In this document: piece by piece, positions 52,099 to 60,369 of the stretch
Numbering within the stretch: position 1 is the stretch's first letter
How the letters are laid out: each line of letters starts with the position of its first letter
Program-made: the position numbers and the translations under genes
The notes under the pieces: model-generated
What the model was told of the DNA's origin: nothing
What the model saw: the letters and a program-made list of their open reading frames with translations, nothing else
The model's database searches: none
From: DASZBX01 sp035943635
GTDB taxonomy: Bacteria > Actinomycetota > Actinomycetes > Streptomycetales > Catenulisporaceae
Direction: 5' to 3'
Assembly (NCBI GenBank): GCA_035943635.1
Contig: DASZBX010000007.1
Coordinates: 80,389-144,388 of the forward strand
DNA length: 64,000 bases

Positions 52099-53961
52099 GT
52101 GGCGTCCACCAAACGCAAGTCCGCCCGGCAGTGGCTGCCGGCCCTGGCCGCGGCCGGGCTCGGCGCCCTGATGTCGGCGGCCTTCCCACCGGAGGGCTGG
52201 TGGTGGCTGGCCCCGGTGACCGTGGCCGGGTTCACCTGGTGCTGCCGGATCGCCGCCGAACAGCGCGAACACCAGCGCGGGCGCCGCCGGCCGGCCGCGG
52301 CCGGGGCGTGCGTCGGACTGTTCTTCGGGCTGACCTTCTGCGTGGTGTTCTTCCGCTGGATCACCTCGATCGGGGTGGACGTCTGGCTCGGCCTCGCGGT
52401 CCTCGAAACCCTGTTCTTCATCCCGCTCGGCATCGGCACCGCCGCGGTCGGCCGGCTGCGCGGCGCACCGCTGTGGCAGGCATTGCTGTGGGTCGCGGCC
52501 GAGGCGATGCGCGACCGGTTCCCGCTCGGCGGGATGTCCTGGGGCCGGCTCGCCTTCAGCCAGACCGACACCCCGTTCACCCCGCTGGCCGCGCTCGGCG
52601 GGGCCCCGCTGGTCAGCTTCGCGACCGCCCTGGCCGGAACCGTGCTCGCCGCGCTGGCCGCGCTCGGCTGGCGCTGGTACGGCACGTTCCGCGCGCAGCA
52701 GGCGCCGCTGGCAGCAGAGCCCGTAGAGGCGACGGCCGACGACGCCGATCTGCCGGAATCCGCCGCCGGCGAAACCCCTGCGTCCGCACCGGCCCCGAAG
52801 CCTGCCGCCCGGCCCGCCCTGCCCGGCTGGCGCCCGGCCGCGGCCTGGGTGCTGCTCGCCGTGGCCGTCCCGGCGGTCGGCTGGCTGGTCCCGTTGCAGA
52901 CCACCGCGGGCAAGCCGGTCGAGCTCGCCGCGATCCAGGGCAACGTGGTCCAGCCCGGCATCAACTCCTACGGCAACCAGGACGCCGTCCTGAACAACCA
53001 CCTCGCGGTCACCCGGCAGTACGCCGCCCTGGTCGCGGCCGGCCAGGCGCCGCAACCGACCGCGGTGATCTGGCCCGAGGATTCGGACGACGTCGACCCG
53101 TACGCCTACCCGTCCGTCTACCAGGCGCTGACCGACGCTGCGGCCGGCATCAACGCGCCGATCCTGGTCGGCGCGGTGGTCGGGGCCGGGCCGAACCAGG
53201 TGCGCAGCGAGGGCATCGTGTGGAACCCGGGCACCGGCGCCGGGGCCTCCTACGCCAAGCGGCACCTGGTCCCGTTCGGCGAGTACATCCCCGACCGCGC
53301 GTTCCTGACCAAGTACTTCAGCGAACTGTCCCGGGTCCCGGACGACTTCGTGCCCGGCACCACGCCCGGCGTGCTGACCATCGGCGGGGTGAAGATCGCC
53401 GACGTGATCTGCTTCGAGGTCGCCTACGACGACATCGTGCGCAGCTCCGTGCGCGGGGACGGCGGTCTGATCGTCGTCCAGACCAACAACGCCGACTACG
53501 GCTGGACCGGCCAGCCCGAACAGCAGCTGGCCATCTCGCAGCTGCGTGCGGTGGAGAGCGGCCGGCCGGTGCTGATCGCCTCGACCAGCGGCATCTCCGG
53601 CTACATCACCCCGGACGGCACGATCGTGCAACAGACCGGCCAGTTCACCCCGGCCGTGGTCGCCGCCGACATCACCCCGCGGACCGGGCTGACCCTGGCG
53701 GACCGGGTCGGCGCGGCACCCGAGTGGGTGATGACCGGGCTGGCCGCGGCGGCCTGGCTGCTCGCCTTCGCCAGGGCTCGCCGCCGGGCTGTGCGGCCGG
53801 GTGCCGACACATCCGGTAAGGTTGCCGCCTCGGACGGTGCGCAGGACGCGCCCGTCCCCCCGCCCGGCGCCGTGAGCGCAGGACCGGCCGTCCACGCCGA
53901 CGACCCCGCCGACGGCGCGCACGTCGCCGCCGAACCCGAAGCCAGAAAGGCCCCAGCGTGA
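52099..53961 (+). CDS. lnt: Apolipoprotein N-acyltransferase
   Basis: 620 residues from GTG 52099 (AGAGAGG seven bases upstream). Six or so N-terminal membrane segments, a long Ala/Glu/Pro-rich loop around residues 205-240, one more membrane segment and a nitrilase-like catalytic domain outside the cell. Catalytic residues are Glu327 (WPEDSD), Lys387 (YAKRHLVPFGEYIP) and Cys438 (VICFEVAYDD). A final hydrophobic segment precedes a low-complexity tail. It N-acylates the lipoprotein Cys. It overlaps the mannose synthase gene by four bases; in mycobacteria the two are fused as Ppm1. Confidence 0.94.
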   Translation: MASTKRKSARQWLPALAAAGLGALMSAAFPPEGWWWLAPVTVAGFTWCCRIAAEQREHQRGRRRPAAAGACVGLFFGLTFCVVFFRWITSIGVDVWLGLAVLETLFFIPLGIGTAAVGRLRGAPLWQALLWVAAEAMRDRFPLGGMSWGRLAFSQTDTPFTPLAALGGAPLVSFATALAGTVLAALAALGWRWYGTFRAQQAPLAAEPVEATADDADLPESAAGETPASAPAPKPAARPALPGWRPAAAWVLLAVAVPAVGWLVPLQTTAGKPVELAAIQGNVVQPGINSYGNQDAVLNNHLAVTRQYAALVAAGQAPQPTAVIWPEDSDDVDPYAYPSVYQALTDAAAGINAPILVGAVVGAGPNQVRSEGIVWNPGTGAGASYAKRHLVPFGEYIPDRAFLTKYFSELSRVPDDFVPGTTPGVLTIGGVKIADVICFEVAYDDIVRSSVRGDGGLIVVQTNNADYGWTGQPEQQLAISQLRAVESGRPVLIASTSGISGYITPDGTIVQQTGQFTPAVVAADITPRTGLTLADRVGAAPEWVMTGLAAAAWLLAFARARRRAVRPGADTSGKVAASDGAQDAPVPPPGAVSAGPAVHADDPADGAHVAAEPEARKAPA

Positions 53962-54749
53962 CCAGTTCGACGAATCCGGGCCCGGAGACGGCCGGCCCGC
54001 CGGAGCTCTCCCCGGTCCTGGTGATCATCCCGACCTACAACGAGGCGGAGAACCTCGAACGCATCGTCTCCCGGGTGCACGAGCACAACCCCCAGGTCGA
54101 CATCCTGGTCGCCGACGACAACAGCCCGGACGGCACCGGCGACGTCGCGGACAAGCTGGCCGCCGCGGACAGCCGGATCCACGTGATGCACCGCGAGGGC
54201 AAGCAGGGCCTGGGCGCCGCCTACCTGTCCGGCTTCGCCTGGGGCCTGGCCGCGGGCTACGCGGTGCTGGTGGAGATGGACGCGGACGGCTCGCACCGCC
54301 CGCAGGACCTGCCCAAGCTGCTCGCCGCGCTCCAGTCCCAGCAGGCGGACCTGGTGATCGGCTCGCGCTGGGTGTCCGGCGGCAAGACGATGAACTGGCC
54401 GGTCTCGCGGCAGATCCTGTCCCGGGCCGGGAACACGTACGTGCGCCTGGCCATGGGCATGAAGGTGCACGACGCGACCGCCGGGTTCCGCGCGTTCCGC
54501 CGCGGCGCCCTGGAGGCGATCGGCCTGGACCGGGTCAACTCCACCGGGTACTGCTTCCAGGTGGACATGGCCTTCCGGGCCGTGTCGGCCGGGTGCAAGG
54601 TGGTGGAGGTGCCGATCGTGTTCGTCGAGCGGGAGATCGGCGTGTCCAAGATGTCCGGCAACATCGTGGCCGAGGCGCTGTGGCGCACCACGGTCTGGGG
54701 TGTGCAGGACCGGACCGCGAAGCTGACCGGCCGGGCCAAGCGGATCTGA
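53958..54749 (+). CDS. ppm1: Polyprenol-monophosphomannose synthase
   Basis: 263 residues from GTG 53958, overlapping the lnt stop. GT2 fold: VIIPTYNEAENLERIV, VADDNSPDGTGD, the DAD metal motif at Asp108 and Asp110 in EMDADGSH, GSRWVSGG and a late VEREIGVSKMSGNIV loop. It has no membrane segments, unlike some homologues. It transfers mannose from GDP-mannose to a polyprenyl phosphate, making the donor for periplasmic mannosyltransferases and protein O-mannosylation. Mycobacterial Ppm1 needs its Lnt-like half for full activity, which suits the coupling seen here. Confidence 0.95.
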   Translation: MTSSTNPGPETAGPPELSPVLVIIPTYNEAENLERIVSRVHEHNPQVDILVADDNSPDGTGDVADKLAAADSRIHVMHREGKQGLGAAYLSGFAWGLAAGYAVLVEMDADGSHRPQDLPKLLAALQSQQADLVIGSRWVSGGKTMNWPVSRQILSRAGNTYVRLAMGMKVHDATAGFRAFRRGALEAIGLDRVNSTGYCFQVDMAFRAVSAGCKVVEVPIVFVEREIGVSKMSGNIVAEALWRTTVWGVQDRTAKLTGRAKRI

Positions 54750-54757
54750 CCGGGCGC

Positions 54758-55954
54758 GTGAACATATCCGTGCGCGAAGACGCCGCCGAGATCCGCGGCG
54801 AGCTCGCCGATCTGCGCCGGGCCCTGCACCGGGAACCCGAACTGGGCCTGGAGTTGCCGCGCACCCAGGAGAAGGTGCTCGGTGCGCTCGGCGGGCTCGG
54901 CCTGGAGCTCGGCTCGGGCACCGGCCTGAACTCGGTCACCGCGGTACTGCGCGGCGCCAACCCGGGCCCGACCGTGCTGCTGCGCGGGGACATGGACGCG
55001 CTGCCGTTGCAGGAGCGCGGCGACGCCGGGTTCGTTTCCAGGGCGGACGGCGTCATGCACGCCTGCGGCCACGACCTGCACACCTCCCTGCTGACCGGCG
55101 CGGCCAAGCTGCTGTCCGCCCGCCGCGACGCCCTGCACGGCGACGTGGTCTTCATGTTCCAGCCCGGCGAGGAAGGGCAGGACGGCGCCGCGCACATGAT
55201 CGAGGAGGGTGTGCTCGCGGCCACCGGAACGCTGCCGAGCGCCGCCTACGCGATCCACGTCCTGTCCGGCGTGCTGCCGCTCGGCGTGTTCGCCTGCCGG
55301 CCCGGGCCGATGATGGCCGCGTGCGCCGACCTGAAGGTGGTCGTGCGCGGCCGGGGCGGCCACGGTTCCGCCGCGCACCGGGCCAACGACCCGATACCCG
55401 CGGCCTGCGAGATGGTCACGGCGCTGCAGACCCTGGTCACCCGGAAGTTCGACATCTTCGATCCGGTGGTCGTGACCGTGGGCTCGTTCCACGCGGGCAC
55501 GAAGAACAACATCATCCCGGACATCGCCGAATTCGACGCGACCATCCGCACGTTCTCCGCCGCCGCGCTCGGCCGGATCCAACCGGCCGTCCTCGCCCTG
55601 CTGCACGGCATCGCCGCCGCGCACGGCCTGGAGGCCGAGGCCGAGTTCTACGGGCTCTACCCGGTCACGGTCAACGACCAGGCCGCGTTCGAGACCGTGC
55701 GCCGGACCGTGCGGGAGTCCTTCGGTGAGGAACGCTTCGTCACCATGGCCAACCCGATGGCCGGCTCCGAGGACTTCTCCCGGATCCTGCAACGGGTCCC
55801 CGGCGCCATGGTGTTCCTCGGCGCGACCACCCCGGGCCGGGACCCGGCCACGGCCCCGTTCAACCACGCGCCGGAAGCAGAGTTCGACGACGCGGCCCTG
55901 CCCGAGGGCGGCGCGCTGCTCGCCGGCCTGGCCCTCGGGCACCTGGCCGGCTGA
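54758..55954 (+). CDS. M20D-family amidohydrolase/peptidase
   Basis: 398 residues from GTG 54758, eight bases after ppm1. Dimetal ligands: RGDMDALPLQE, MHACGHDLHTS, FMFQPGEEG and the late MAGSEDFSRILQRVPG. The lid domain (VRGRGGHGSAAHRANDPI) is typical of the IAA-amino-acid hydrolase / N-acyl-amino-acid amidohydrolase group. It releases an amino acid from an N-acyl derivative; the natural substrate is unknown. Probably cotranscribed with lnt and ppm1 though not functionally linked in an obvious way. Confidence 0.9.
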   Translation: MNISVREDAAEIRGELADLRRALHREPELGLELPRTQEKVLGALGGLGLELGSGTGLNSVTAVLRGANPGPTVLLRGDMDALPLQERGDAGFVSRADGVMHACGHDLHTSLLTGAAKLLSARRDALHGDVVFMFQPGEEGQDGAAHMIEEGVLAATGTLPSAAYAIHVLSGVLPLGVFACRPGPMMAACADLKVVVRGRGGHGSAAHRANDPIPAACEMVTALQTLVTRKFDIFDPVVVTVGSFHAGTKNNIIPDIAEFDATIRTFSAAALGRIQPAVLALLHGIAAAHGLEAEAEFYGLYPVTVNDQAAFETVRRTVRESFGEERFVTMANPMAGSEDFSRILQRVPGAMVFLGATTPGRDPATAPFNHAPEAEFDDAALPEGGALLAGLALGHLAG

Positions 55955-55986
55955 GGGTCCTCCCGACAGCAGAATACTGATGGCGA

Positions 55987-56024
55987 GACTGACCGGCGGC
56001 CGATGTGGCGGCCGCCGGTCAGTC
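55987..56024. terminator. Perfect bidirectional terminator overlapping a stop codon
   Basis: Arms 55987-56002 and 56009-56024 pair perfectly over 16 bases around ATGTGG. It lies between two convergent genes and includes the stop codon and last codons of the minus-strand permease (stop at 56019-56021). Confidence 0.85.
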
Positions 56025-56831
56025 CTCCAGTCGGCGCTCCAGCCGGCGCAGGCCGACCCAGAGCGCTGCGACCCCTGCCGCCAGCAGATATCCGGCCGGG
56101 ATCAGCAGTTTCAAGCCCACCTCGCCGAGGATCGGCTCCCGCAGCAGATCGATGCTGTGGTACAGCGGCAGGCACCGCACCAGCGCCTGGATCGGGCCGG
56201 GGTAGACCTGGAGCGGGTAGAACGTGGTCGCGAACAGGAACATCGGCAGCATCACCAGTTGCAGGGTCTGGAAGTCCTGCCAGTCCCGCACGTACGTCGC
56301 GGCGACCAGTCCCATGGCGGCGAAGGAGAACCCGACCAGCAGCGCCCCGGGCAGCGCGAGCAGCGCCCAGGGCGAGCGGACCATGCCCATCAGGGCCATG
56401 ATTCCCAGGAAGCCGACCGACTCGACCGATCCGCGCAGCAGCGCCGTGCACACCTCGCCGAGCGCGATGTCCCGCGGCATCAGCGGAGTGGTCAGCATGA
56501 TCTGGTAGGTGTTCTCGTACTTGAGCTTGACGAAGATGGCTTGGGTGGTCGAGTTGACCGCGCCGTTCATCGCGGCCATGGCCATCAGCGCGGGGCCGAC
56601 GTACTCGGCGTAGGTGACGTCCGCGCCGCCGAGCCCGTCGATGTGCCCGACCATCTTGCCCACGCCGATCCCGATCGACAGCAGGTAGAGCACCGGTTCG
56701 AGCACGCCGAAGAGCAGGGAGGTCCACTGGTGCCGCAGCACGAGCGCGTTGCGGCCGAGCACCGGCCCGCGCAGCGCGCCCCGGGGCCGCCACCGCGGCG
56801 CGGCGGGGGCGAGCAGGGTGGTCGTCGCCAT
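56019..56831 (-). CDS. ABC-2 type transporter permease
   Basis: 270 residues from ATG 56831 with an AAGAAG ribosome-binding site. Six hydrophobic segments; VLYLLSIGIGVGKMVGHIDG and YENTYQIMLTTPLMPRDIALGE are typical of NodJ/DrrB-type ABC-2 permeases. It is the third gene of an exporter operon (ATPase, permease, permease). With its paralogue it would form a heterodimeric channel. Substrate unknown, possibly a drug or lipid-like molecule. Confidence 0.88.
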   Translation of the reverse strand: MATTTLLAPAAPRWRPRGALRGPVLGRNALVLRHQWTSLLFGVLEPVLYLLSIGIGVGKMVGHIDGLGGADVTYAEYVGPALMAMAAMNGAVNSTTQAIFVKLKYENTYQIMLTTPLMPRDIALGEVCTALLRGSVESVGFLGIMALMGMVRSPWALLALPGALLVGFSFAAMGLVAATYVRDWQDFQTLQLVMLPMFLFATTFYPLQVYPGPIQALVRCLPLYHSIDLLREPILGEVGLKLLIPAGYLLAAGVAALWVGLRRLERRLED

Positions 56832-56884
56832 CGGTCTTCTTTCCGTTCGGTCCGGGCGGATGTCAGGAATCGGATATCGCGGGA

Positions 56885-57760
56885 TCAGTCGTGCAACCGG
56901 CGGCGGTACGCCCAGCGTGCCCCGGCGTATCCGAGCACGACGACGCCGACGAGATACGCCGTGTGTTCCAGCGCGGCCGCGCCGCTGAGCGTGCCCAGGG
57001 TCAGGCCCCGGCACAGCTGCACACCGTGCCACAGCGGCAGCCCCCAGCCGAGCGGCCGGACGACCGCAGGAAGCTGATCCAGAGCGACGTACGTGCCGGA
57101 GAACAGGTACAGCGGCATCACCAGGAAGCGGTAGATCCCGCCGACAGTGCCCTGATCCGGCACCAGCACGCCCAGGGCCAGGAACGGCGCCGCGAAGGCC
57201 AGGCCGGTCAGCACCGCCGCGGGCAGGGCCAGCAGCGCCCAGAACGAGGAGGCCAGGCCGCCGCAGACCAGGACCAGGAAGAACACGGCGACGCTGGTCG
57301 CGATCCGGAAGGTGACGAACAGCAGGTGCCCGTTCAGGATGTCGACCGGCGCCAGCGGGGTGGCCGCGGCGGTGCGGTAGTTCAGCCGGGTGCGCAGGGA
57401 CTGGTAGGCCGGCATCACCGTCTCGATCGCCGCGGTCTGCATCGCCGCGGCGGCCAGCAGCCCGGGCGCGAGGAAGGCCAGGTAGGTCGCGCCGTGCACC
57501 GGGGCGCCGCCGTTGCGGTCGATCAGCCGGCCGAGCCCCACGCCGATGCCGAGGAAGAACAGCAGAGGATTGATGAAACTCATCACCAGGGAGCTGCGCC
57601 AGACCCGGCGGTAGCGCAGCATCCAGTAGGAGTACTCGCTGAGCGCGGGATGGGGACGCTTCGCTCCGGCTTGGGGCGCGGACCGGCCTTGCGCAGGGGG
57701 ACCGGGCGGCCGGGACGCGGGCCGGGCGCCGGGGCCGGCCGGCGCGGTGGCGGCGGCCAT
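56885..57760 (-). CDS. ABC-2 type transporter permease
   Basis: 291 residues, ATG 57760, one base after the ATPase stop. A ~40-residue Pro/Ala/Arg-rich N-terminus precedes six hydrophobic segments; NPLLFFLGIGVGLGRLID and RLNYRTAAATPLAPVDILNG match the ABC-2 permease signature. It is paralogous to the downstream permease (similar first membrane segment and MATPL/TTPL loop). Part of the same exporter. Confidence 0.88.
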   Translation of the reverse strand: MAAATAPAGPGARPASRPPGPPAQGRSAPQAGAKRPHPALSEYSYWMLRYRRVWRSSLVMSFINPLLFFLGIGVGLGRLIDRNGGAPVHGATYLAFLAPGLLAAAAMQTAAIETVMPAYQSLRTRLNYRTAAATPLAPVDILNGHLLFVTFRIATSVAVFFLVLVCGGLASSFWALLALPAAVLTGLAFAAPFLALGVLVPDQGTVGGIYRFLVMPLYLFSGTYVALDQLPAVVRPLGWGLPLWHGVQLCRGLTLGTLSGAAALEHTAYLVGVVVLGYAGARWAYRRRLHD

Positions 57761-57761
57761 C

Positions 57762-58922
57762 TCAGTCCACCAGCGTTCGGCCGGTCAGGGCGAGGAACAC
57801 GTCCTCCAGGGTGGCCCGGCGCACCAGCGCGGTGGCCGGGGCCAGCGCGCGGCGGTGCAGTTCGCCCAGCGCGGCCTCGCCGTCCGGGGTGTAGTACAGC
57901 AGGCGGTCGGGCAGGATCTCGATCCGTTCCGACGGGCCGGAGCCGCCGATCCGCTGTGGTTCGCCTGGTTGCGCCGGGGCGTTGGTGTGCTCTGATGTGC
58001 CGCTGCCGCTGCCGCTGCCGCCATGTGGGTCCGGCGATCCGGTGGACTGCTCGCCGTCGCCGCCGAGGATCCGCTTCGCCAGGTCGGCCAAGTCGCCGAG
58101 GTCGTACCGCAGTTCCAGCACCTCGCGGGTGCAGTGCCGTTCGATCAGGTCGCGGGGGGTTCCCTGGCCCACGATCCGGCCGCCGTCCATCACGACCAGG
58201 CGGTCGCACAGCTGCTCGGCCTCGTCCATGTAGTGGGTGGTCAGGATCAGCGTGACGCCTTCGCGTTTGAGCCGGAACAGCCGCTCCCACAACACGTGCC
58301 GGGCCTGCGGATCCAGGCCGGTGGTCGGCTCGTCCAGCAGGACCAGTTCCGGCTCGTTGATCAGGGCCCTGGCGATGGTCAGCCGCCGCCGCATGCCGCC
58401 GGACAGGGCCTCGACCCGCTGCCCGGCCTTGTCGCCGAGCTGGGCGAACTCCAGCAGCTTGCCGGTCCGCTCCTTGATCACCGCCTTGGGCAGGCCGAAG
58501 TAGCGGCCGTAGACGAGGAAGTTCTCTGCGACGGTCAGCTCGCGGTCCAGCGCGTCGTCCTGCGGGACCACGCCCAGCCGGGACCGGATCTCGGGCCCCT
58601 CGGCGGCCGGGTCCAGGCCGAGCACCCGCAGGGTGCCGCCGCCGGGCCGGGACACGCAGCTGATCATCCGCATGGTCGAGGACTTGCCCGCCCCGTTCGG
58701 CCCGAGCAGGCCGAAGCACTCGCCCCGGGTGACCTCGAAGTCGATCCCGGCGACCGCGGTGAACTCCGGCGCGGAACGGGACTGATACCGCTTCACCAGG
58801 CCCCGCGCTTCGACCATCAGGTCCGGCCGGGTTTCCTCTGCGGGTGCTGGGCCCCGTTCTTCCCCTGCTCCCGCTGCCGGCTCCGGGTCGGCCCCCGGTT
58901 TGGCGCTCAGATCCGCGCTCAT
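57762..58922 (-). CDS. ABC transporter ATPase, NodI/DrrA-like
   Basis: 386 residues, ATG 58922. Walker A is GPNGAGKSST, Q-loop GVVPQDDALDRELT, signature LSGGMRRRL, Walker B LVLLDEPTTGLDP and switch His in TTHYMDEAEQLCDR. The N-terminal ~35 residues are acidic low complexity. The C-terminal extension has a Ser/Gly linker and a DrrA-like end (LEDVFLALTGRTLVD). It energises the two downstream ABC-2 permeases for export. The operon sits behind a promoter with tandem repeats. Confidence 0.93.
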   Translation of the reverse strand: MSADLSAKPGADPEPAAGAGEERGPAPAEETRPDLMVEARGLVKRYQSRSAPEFTAVAGIDFEVTRGECFGLLGPNGAGKSSTMRMISCVSRPGGGTLRVLGLDPAAEGPEIRSRLGVVPQDDALDRELTVAENFLVYGRYFGLPKAVIKERTGKLLEFAQLGDKAGQRVEALSGGMRRRLTIARALINEPELVLLDEPTTGLDPQARHVLWERLFRLKREGVTLILTTHYMDEAEQLCDRLVVMDGGRIVGQGTPRDLIERHCTREVLELRYDLGDLADLAKRILGGDGEQSTGSPDPHGGSGSGSGTSEHTNAPAQPGEPQRIGGSGPSERIEILPDRLLYYTPDGEAALGELHRRALAPATALVRRATLEDVFLALTGRTLVD

Positions 58923-58977
58923 CCCACCTCGCCTCTCTCGACTGCCGGGGCCTCGTCACACCCGTCAGATGTCGGTG

Positions 58978-59006
58978 ACCCTAGCCGACGCTTCCGAGGG
59001 CTGCAA
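58978..59006 (-). promoter_or_regulatory. SigA-type promoter of the ABC exporter operon
   Basis: Minus-strand TTGCAG (complement of 59001-59006), an exact 17-base spacer and TAGGGT (complement of 58978-58983). Predicted start near 58971, about 49 bases before the ATG. Confidence 0.65.
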
Positions 59007-59044
59007 GAAATTATTCAACTGAGGGCAGCAATTTATTGATTGAG
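59007..59044. promoter_or_regulatory. Tandem operator-like AT-rich repeats upstream of the exporter promoter
   Basis: Two imperfect direct repeats, GAAATTATTCAACTGAG (59007-59023) and CAATTTATTGATTGAG (59029-59044), abut the -35 element. They are strikingly AT-rich for this genome. Their size and spacing suit a dimeric regulator; which one is unknown and none is encoded next door. Confidence 0.5.
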
Positions 59045-59487
59045 ATGAGCAAGTCATTTCAGTCCGGAGCCAAGCGCCCCTGATCGTCGGCCCGCAGCTG
59101 TGAAACTCCGGCAGCCGCGCCGCCCCCGATCCCCGGAATCGCGAATACCCCCCGCGCACAGCAAAACAGGCCACAGACACATTCGAGAATCGTCCTTCTC
59201 TCGAACCCATCTGCAGCCTGTCCAGCAAAAACATCCACATCACGCGCACCCGAGTCAGCTATCTCAGGGCTGCGCGATCATTCTCTCCGCCCTCCGGCCC
59301 GGCCCGCCTGAACAAGCCCCGGTCGGAACGCGCTCTTGCGAAAACCACTTGCGCTCCGCACGAATCCGCTCCCCGAGTTCCCCCGGGGCCCGTCGCTCCC
59401 ACGCAAATGCTTGCACGCGATCATCGTCTGCAATCGACTGCGGCCCAGCACGACCCCACCGACTGCCGCGGCCACCCGCCGCGCACA

Positions 59488-59506
59488 GTCCGGCACAGCG
59501 CCGGAC
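59488..59506 (-). terminator. Putative rbpA terminator
   Basis: GTCCGGC at 59488-59494 pairs with GCCGGAC at 59500-59506 around a five-base loop, about 20 bases past the rbpA stop. Confidence 0.5.
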
Positions 59507-59525
59507 CGGCTCCCCGCCCCACCGG

Positions 59526-60062
59526 CTAACGTTCCGCCGGACTCTTCACCGTGCTCTTCGCCGGGGCCTTGCGGGCCGGCTTGGTCGTGCTCTTCGTCGC
59601 CGGGGCCGCCTTCACGTTCTTGGCCGCCGCCTTCTTCACCGCCGGGCGTCCGGCCGCGGCCACCGCCGGGCGTACGCCGAGGGCCGACTCGGCCGCCGAG
59701 GCCTGCATCGCGGCCGCCGCAGCGAACGGGATACCACCCCCGCGCAGCACGCCCAGGCGCTCCGCCAGCACTTCTTCCAGCTCGGCCAGACTGCGCCGCT
59801 CCAGCAACATGTCCCAGTGCGTACGCACCGGCTTGCCGCTCTTCTCCTCCGGCGCGGCGCTGTCGCGGCGCAAGGACTGCGCCCCGCAGATCCGGCACTC
59901 CCAGACCGCCGGCACCTCCGCCTCCATCGAGAAGGGCATGGCGAACTGGTGTCCGTTCGCGCAGATATAATCGACATCCTGGCGCGGAGCCAGGTCTATG
60001 CCGCTGTCGGTCTCGTAACTGGTCGCACCCAGCCGGGTGCCACGCAATGCTCGCTCACTCAT
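59526..60062 (-). CDS. rbpA: RNA polymerase-binding protein RbpA with a long basic tail
   Basis: 178 residues from ATG 60062. Residues 1-115 are a standard RbpA: basic N-terminal tail (MSERALRGTRLGATSYE), core with YICANGHQF and WECRICGA, basic linker and the sigma-interacting helix (HWDMLLERRSLAELEEVLAERL). RbpA binds the primary sigma factor and RNA polymerase and stabilises the open complex. Family members usually end at about 110-125 residues; here ~55 extra residues are Lys/Ala/Pro/Thr-rich repeats like histone H1 tails. A SigR-type promoter lies upstream. Confidence 0.93.
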   Translation of the reverse strand: MSERALRGTRLGATSYETDSGIDLAPRQDVDYICANGHQFAMPFSMEAEVPAVWECRICGAQSLRRDSAAPEEKSGKPVRTHWDMLLERRSLAELEEVLAERLGVLRGGGIPFAAAAAMQASAAESALGVRPAVAAAGRPAVKKAAAKNVKAAPATKSTTKPARKAPAKSTVKSPAER

Positions 60063-60369
60063 CTTTCCCGCGTCCTCCTGCCTACGGTGTGTACCGGGAC
60101 ACACTCGGGCCGGCCAGCCATCCGTCTCCCGGCACGGCAGTCCGTATGCCCATCCCAACGTGTGTGCTTATGAGTTTGTTCCCAACGCGGAAAATCCCTC
60201 ATACAGGACCAAGCTCCCCAAAAGTGGCCCGGGTTGAAACACGGGCTTGTCGGTAAAGGGCAAAAGATTCACCAAGTTACCGGGGTTTCGTCGTCCGGCC
60301 CGCCCGCGACCGGGGAGAATACGTATCTCGCCTGAACCAGGGCGATCCGCAGGGAGGGGCGAGAAGTCG
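60063..60369. other. 307-base divergent intergenic region
   Basis: It contains the SigR-type rbpA promoter (60157-60183) and, for the divergent gene, GGGAGGGG at about 60351-60358 and GAGAAG just before ATG 60370. No coding region seen. Confidence 0.5.
60157..60183 (-). promoter_or_regulatory. SigR/SigH-type promoter of rbpA
   Basis: Minus-strand GGGAAC (complement of 60178-60183), exactly 18 bases, then GTT (complement of 60157-60159). This fits the GGAAT-N18-GTT consensus of thiol-stress ECF sigma factors with one mismatch; rbpA is an established SigR target in Streptomyces coelicolor. Confidence 0.6.

Larger units (their letters stand above)
58923..59525. other. 603-base intergenic region between the exporter operon and rbpA
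   Basis: The lower end holds the exporter promoter and its operator-like repeats (58978-59044). The middle (59045-59480) is of lower GC than the genome and gives no convincing gene on either strand. The rbpA terminator is at 59488-59506. Confidence 0.5.
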
